Source of the DNA: Tetranychus cinnabarinus
Lineage: Eukaryota > Arthropoda > Arachnida > Trombidiformes > Tetranychidae
Length of the DNA stretch: 64,000 nucleotides
Assembly (NCBI GenBank): GCA_022266195.1
Contig: WHVY01000003.1
Span: forward strand, 5,890,001 to 5,954,000
Direction: 5' to 3'
Of the stretch, positions 59,501 through 64,000 are shown piece after piece; position 1 is the stretch's first letter; each line of letters starts with the position of its first letter. The translations under genes and the position numbers were made by a program. Under the pieces are notes generated by a model that was not told where the DNA came from, made no database searches, and was given only the letters and a program-made list of their open reading frames with translations.

Positions 59501-62500
59501 GTTGACAGGTGAAAATGTTTCAAGACAAATATTTTTCTGTCAGCCATTGATATTGACATTAAATGGAGAAAAAAAGGAAAGCCATTCAATTGGCAAATCT
59601 AAAGGCAAACCAATTGATTAATTGAACAATTTGGATACTCGGATTTGTTGTTAATCCATTCAAATTCAATCAACTTTCTTGGTTTACTTTGATACCGTAA
59701 TCAAGAGCATAAACTGTCCAGTTATTTGAAGTTATTCATTTTAATTGGTTTCGTTTTATTAATTTTGCGTCTGCTTTCAGCTTGTTTAATCAACATTTCA
59801 GTTGACAACCAATTTTAACTGTAATTTGATATGTAACTTTGTTTAATCCAAAACTGCTTGCTGAACCTTTCAACGGTTGTTACCTTTAATCTTTACCTTT
59901 CTTTCAACCTTTGGCTAACGTTAATGATTAATTAAATTTCAGGCTTGAAACTGAATTAATTATGAAACCATTTTTGTGTCTCTCAAACCTCAACTTTTTT
60001 TAATCTCATCGCAATTTGAAACACACACACAAACTCAACATAAATCAGTTTTAGCTAATGTTGTCTTTTTTACCTTTAAGGTTAAGACGAGAAAATTATG
60101 CGAAAGTTAATCCAAATTGAAAAATGCTGAAAAGAGCAATGTCAATTGACTAGCATAAATCATATTTCACTGGAATACATATTTGGGTTTACCTTTCAGT
60201 TTGCTTTCATTTCAATGGTAACTGATGATTCAGATAGACGTTTCTTGCTAGTAAAAGTAACATTGAAACGACCTACTGATGCTAGAAGACCCAAGATAGA
60301 TAAAAGATGAAAGACTTCGGAACTTGATGAATTTCACTGAGAATCAGAAGCCACATCAACAGCTCTGTTAACCCTGTTAACATACATGTAGTTGAATCTC
60401 ATCTCTTTCAACTTGGCTGCAATTTTACTGCTAATTTTACTAATGATTTTCAGTTCTAAAAATAACACAAGTTTTTATCATGACTTTCTCAAGAACTGAA
60501 TTCCAAATTTTCATTATATTGGTTGGAAACAGGGAATAAACAATTTGTTTCTGCCATTGATTTGAACCCAATTATGCCTTCAATGGCCATTTTAAAGGTA
60601 ACATATGGTACACTTTTCATTGCCTTATCGTGTCAACTGTCAATTATAAGATTTAATTATGAAACGTTTAATAATCTGAATGATCCTTTAATAAGTAGCT
60701 GCTAATGGTTTACACTTGATAAACATTGATGACAGTCTTTACCCAATAATGGTTACTATCAGTGCAACAAAAGGATGAGTTAGCTTTTGCTTTGATCAAT
60801 AATTATGGTTAACCTAAACAATCAACAATTAACTAATCAAGGCATCATTAACTAAGGTTGTCATAGTGAATAATTAACAAAATTAGAGTGAACAATCAAA
60901 AGGAGAGCTTGAAGTAGCTAGCAATTTATCACAATAAATTACTAGTTTCTTGAAAAACAGCCTTTTAATGATTCCCTCCTCTTCAAACAGACATTTATTT
61001 TTCATAATAAATGTACTTCAATGGTAAATTCAACGTTTTAAATGAGATTGTAATTGTTACTCAAATTAAGCAAATCCAATTGAATTGAAATTAACAAATC
61101 AATTTGATTTAATTTCCATTTTCTAATCAATAACCTTATTTTTCTTATTATACTTTACAACAATCCAAGTCTACAATAAATGAAATTATGATTGGTACCA
61201 AAAATCATGGCAACAATTTAACCAAATTGCGATAATGTATTTGATGTGTTGCCATTCATTGAATAACAATGACTACAAATGAATATTGAAATGCAATATT
61301 ATAAAGGAAAAGCTAATTAAGTCAATGGTGCTGATTAACTAAATTATTTATTCATCTAAATTGTATTCATTTGTAGCTATTTAACTGGAAACAGTTAGCG
61401 TGACGGTTTACTGTAAAGGTGAAAAACTCATCTTTTTTTGGCTGATCATCTAAATTGCTGTTGATTGTAAATAAAAATATTGTTTAGCTGATGATGATGA
61501 TAGCACTTATTTTTCAATCACAACACTTTCAATGATGATTTACGTGACTATTGGAATCTATTTGGCCAACAATCAATGGTAACCCTTCATATTAACTGGT
61601 CCATTAGCTTTTACATCAGCCAACCATTATTAAATTGTTGATCATTATTGTTGAAACATCTTTTTGTTTGGTCAATTTGTTCATTGTTAAGAAATTTGTT
61701 TCTCCTTGTTGTTTATTTCAATGAAAAGCCATTTTCATGGTTCCTCTTGAACACCTTATTTTGAGTCACTTTTGCGATTATTTCTTTTACTTTTCAACTC
61801 AATTTACAATACACATTTTTTAGGCCTACTCTATGATTATGGTTATAATCATTATTAACAATATTTGCACCTTAACTATTTACTATTAAAATCATTTCTA
61901 TCAACAGCCTAACACATTAATTTTATTGCCTTTTGGCGTCCATTTGAAAATCGGTTTCGCATCTTTTTTTGCCATTTTGACCTTTTCGCCATTAACATTA
62001 TGATTGGTCATAATTGAAATTAATTTGCCCATTTTTTGGCTCTTTCATTAGCTATTTTCACTTCATTCAATTACTTTGATAATAGCTTGTTGATATAACC
62101 TGAGACAAATTGCTGTTATATTAATATAAACTGGATTGGTCGGAATTACATTGAATTTGCTTGTTAAATTTGATTTACTCGTCAGATTTATTGTAACAAA
62201 ATTGATGCATCAATCGGTACATTTTTGTTTACACCTTTTAACAATTTACAATCAAATTTCTTTTCATTGGTTTGCATATAATTCAAGTATTCAAGATTTT
62301 CACGTTTATTCAAATAACAGGTGAGTCTGGAAGCAGAAAAAAACGATTTGATTACAATTGAATTATAGAAACGGATAAATCTTTGGCTTCCAATTTTGTC
62401 ATTTCAAATGATTAATAGATAAAGTAAAATTTTTCAATTGCTTTGATTAAATTATAATTATACGAAATTGGAGCTTTTCAATTTGACTGTTAAAAAGTGT

Positions 62501-62651
62501 TAGAAATGGTGACATAAATAAAAATTTAAATATATATATTTATATTTTTATATTGAATCGATATTTTTAATTAACAAATTAAATTGGAGCAAATTTTTGC
62601 CAAAATCGAAACAATTAAATAAATTTTAATCAATATTGAACGCAAGTTTAC
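56531..62651. other. Gene-poor region, no gene seen
   Basis: 6.1 kb of AT-rich DNA with no recognisable coding exon on either strand. It has a perfect 17-bp palindrome ATGCAATTAAATTGCAT at 57253-57269, GAT/ATC-rich patches (58270-58310, 58560-58610) and an (AT)n-rich patch at about 62530-62555. Possible long-range regulatory DNA of Msx, or simply an intergenic gap. Confidence 0.4.
57253..57269. promoter_or_regulatory. Perfect 17-bp palindrome ATGCAATTAAATTGCAT
   Basis: Eight-bp arms around a central A. Each arm has an octamer-like ATGCAAT and the centre has an AATTAAATT homeodomain-type core, which would suit a dimeric POU or paired-class homeodomain. Function is inferred only from the pattern. 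Confidence 0.3.
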
Positions 62652-63305
62652 CTAAGAATATTTGAGTTTGTAAATAGAAACGGCCAATATGATTAGACTA
62701 AAACAAAATAAAGTGATCGATATTATCAAGGCATTTCTAATAGTCATTGGTGTGTTGTTGTTCATTCGGATGCTAATTTCTGGCGATGCATCGGTGGAAT
62801 CAAAAAGAAGTCCATATCTTGGTGTAAATGTTGGTGATGGAGAGAGGTCTATAGTCGGAGTAGTGGGATCATCTACAGTTGGAATTATTCTTTTCATTAT
62901 TCTACCATGTTCTGGTTTCTTTTCTGAATCAAGTTTCAAAGGACTCGGTTCTTCTTGCCAGCCTCCACGTTTCATCTCTAAGGCCAACTCTTCCAATTCT
63001 TTTTTAATATCAGTGCCAGGTCTGGTTATTCGGCGCCGATTATACAGACTGGGTCTTATTGTTCGCCGCTCTTTCTGTCGACGCTCAACTTCAGATTTCC
63101 TTTCTTCCTCAATATCGTCAAGCCATGCAGTTAAATCCTCTCTGTTACGAAGCTCATCAAGATTACGATTAACTTCGGGTGATGCTGTTTCACTACCACT
63201 AATCGATGGTGTGAGGGGTGGAAGTTTGGTCTTCTTTTTGTCATCCTTTTTGTCATCCTCCTTGGGCTTCTCACTATCAGATGAGCCTCCAGGTTTATCG
63301 GGCAT
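62652..63305 (-). CDS. Putative tail-anchored membrane protein, charged cytosolic domain
   Basis: An ATG-led single-exon frame (ATG at 63305-63303) of 217 residues. The N-terminus is Lys/Asp/Glu-rich and probably disordered. A helical, possibly coiled-coil segment follows (LDELRNREDLTAWLDDIEEE, then KKELEELALEMKRGGWQEE) with an Arg-rich stretch between (RRITRPG). After a Pro/Thr-rich linker, residues about 190-212 form one hydrophobic helix (ALIISITLFCFSLIILAVSIY) at the very C-terminus, the layout of a tail-anchored protein of the ER, outer mitochondrial or nuclear membrane. I do not recognise the family. The sequence before the ATG ends TTTCTAG and could be a splice acceptor, so this may be the last exon of a longer transcript; joining it to the exon at 63850-63978 would give a stop. 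Confidence 0.6.
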   Translation of the reverse strand: MPDKPGGSSDSEKPKEDDKKDDKKKTKLPPLTPSISGSETASPEVNRNLDELRNREDLTAWLDDIEEERKSEVERRQKERRTIRPSLYNRRRITRPGTDIKKELEELALEMKRGGWQEEPSPLKLDSEKKPEHGRIMKRIIPTVDDPTTPTIDLSPSPTFTPRYGLLFDSTDASPEISIRMNNNTPMTIRNALIISITLFCFSLIILAVSIYKLKYS

Positions 63306-63650
63306 AATAATATCTAGAAATTGAAAAACACGTTAATCAATTAATATATTCACAGTATAAAAGTATAACTAATGAGCTTGATCAACAGCTTGTTCATTTA
63401 AATTATAATATCCTCGCGATATTGATAGATTTAAGTTAAGCTTGAATCAAATCCCATTAGTAATTTCTTGAGGAACGTTTAACAATAGCAAACAATCCTT
63501 TACAATAGTTTACAATGAAAAAGGTATTCACTTTAGAGGTTACAGTTCTTTATCTATCTATGATATTCCATATTTTTTATGATTCTGATCATTCCATAAC
63601 GATTTTTGTTGATCCTTGAGCTGGTGAAAAAATTGGAAGCACAATGAGCA
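63306..63650. other. Spacer or intron between two minus-strand genes
   Basis: No clear minus-strand AATAAA to end the upstream gene, so whether this is intergenic DNA or an intron is open. Confidence 0.3.
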
Positions 63651-63978
63651 TTAATCAGGTTTTTTAATTTGACGAACCAAAATTGTACTTTCACTCCAAG
63701 TTTCGTCGCTGAGAACAAAATTGAAAAGAATATTTTTTATGATAATTTATTGTTGATACAGGATTTTTAATTTAAAATTGTTATGTTTATATTTCGATTT
63801 GAAAAATCTGTCTTTTCAATTAAAGTTTTCGCAACTGAACAGACCTTACCTCGAATCACCCTGATTAGGACTAACTGAGGGATTGATTGCTGGTGATGTC
63901 ATCATTTTGGACACTTTCCTCCGGCTTCTTGGTTGAACAATTATATCCGCGTCCTCTGAATCTCCAGTTGTTGGTAAG
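63651..63978 (-). CDS. 3' end of an unidentified gene
   Basis: Two minus-strand exons, 63978-63850 and 63708-63651, with a 141-bp GT-AG intron. They read LPTTGDSEDADIIVQPRSRR...KMMTSPAINPSVSPNQGDS, then across the junction SDETWSESTILVRQIKKPD and stop TAA 63653-63651. Only one frame stays open through the first exon, and it joins the second without a stop, which supports the model. The peptide is hydrophilic and Ser/Pro-rich, with a basic patch RSRRKVSK. The gene starts outside the window. The family is not recognisable from this tail. Confidence 0.5.
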
Positions 63979-64000
63979 CTAAAATTATTTTAAATGAAAT

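Noticed and set aside
62689..63324. 211-codon plus-strand frame opposite the tail-anchored protein
   Set aside because: Antisense shadow; the minus-strand product has coherent helices and a terminal membrane segment, the plus-strand one does not.
1..64000. CRISPR arrays, bacterial operons, prophage or other prokaryotic defence systems
   Set aside because: Genes have spliceosomal introns, animal protein families and AATAAA signals throughout. No regularly spaced repeats or prokaryotic gene organisation were seen.

Overview
This is eukaryotic DNA, AT-rich, with short GT-AG introns (many 60-120 bp) and compact genes. It looks like a tetranychid mite, most likely Tetranychus urticae or a close relative. 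Four things point there: a secreted, intronless intradiol ring-cleavage dioxygenase (a family spider mites acquired horizontally, probably from fungi), a gustatory-receptor gene, arthropod-type (TTAGG)n repeats, and arthropod-type housekeeping genes. Exon models were built by hand from reading frame, splice consensus and protein-family resemblance. No database search was run.

Layout. 1-470: last two exons of vigilin (+). 2651-2719: a mir-8 (miR-200 family) hairpin, the only RNA gene I can name, found only by reading the intergenic DNA. 3328-3734: a 407-bp foldback element. 5053-6102: a secreted Ser/Thr-rich mucin-like protein (-). 8570-8881: a single-LIM CRIP-like protein (-). 10853-11089: a small secreted peptide precursor (+). 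About 11525-11630: a tRNA-like/SINE relic. 11914-12636: a small RecA-like ATPase resembling SWSAP1 (+). 12938-16013: Drosha, three exons (+), behind two perfect TATCGATA (DRE) sites. 16456-19285: a rearranged C-type-lectin locus with a direct duplication inside a 2.5-kb palindrome. 20038-20500: a diverged inverted repeat. 21089-22942: a LIV-1-type ZIP transporter with substituted metal ligands (-). 23664-23890: a TIR element with an 8-bp target duplication and a telomere-repeat core. 24962-25156: a small secreted protein (-). 26635-29281: a six-exon amino-acid transporter (+). 30688-32010: a ZIP1-type transporter (-). 33439-34595: a gustatory receptor (+). 35046-40535: glutaminyl-peptide cyclotransferase, five exons (-), whose 3.3-kb third intron carries the dioxygenase (37081-37875) on the opposite strand. 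41301-45224: NRDE2 (-), head-to-head with a VPS11-like gene (45476-46591, +) that keeps only the C-terminal half of VPS11. 46.6-62.6 kb: a gene-poor domain with one recognisable gene, an Msx/Drop homeobox gene (51122-51805, +), and one TA-flanked mariner-like element (55692-56528). 62652-63305 and 63651-63978: a tail-anchored protein and the 3' end of another gene (both -).

How it fits together. This is not one operon-like system. It is a mosaic of conserved housekeeping genes (vigilin, Drosha, NRDE2, QPCT, VPS11-like), mite-specific accessory genes (dioxygenase, gustatory receptor, small secreted proteins, lectin fragments) and small non-autonomous transposons. The observations most worth a second look are the dioxygenase nested antisense in a QPCT intron, the truncated VPS11-like gene sharing a promoter region with NRDE2, the ZIP transporter with altered metal-site residues, the mobile-looking element carrying telomeric repeats, the lectin palindrome, and the mir-8 locus.
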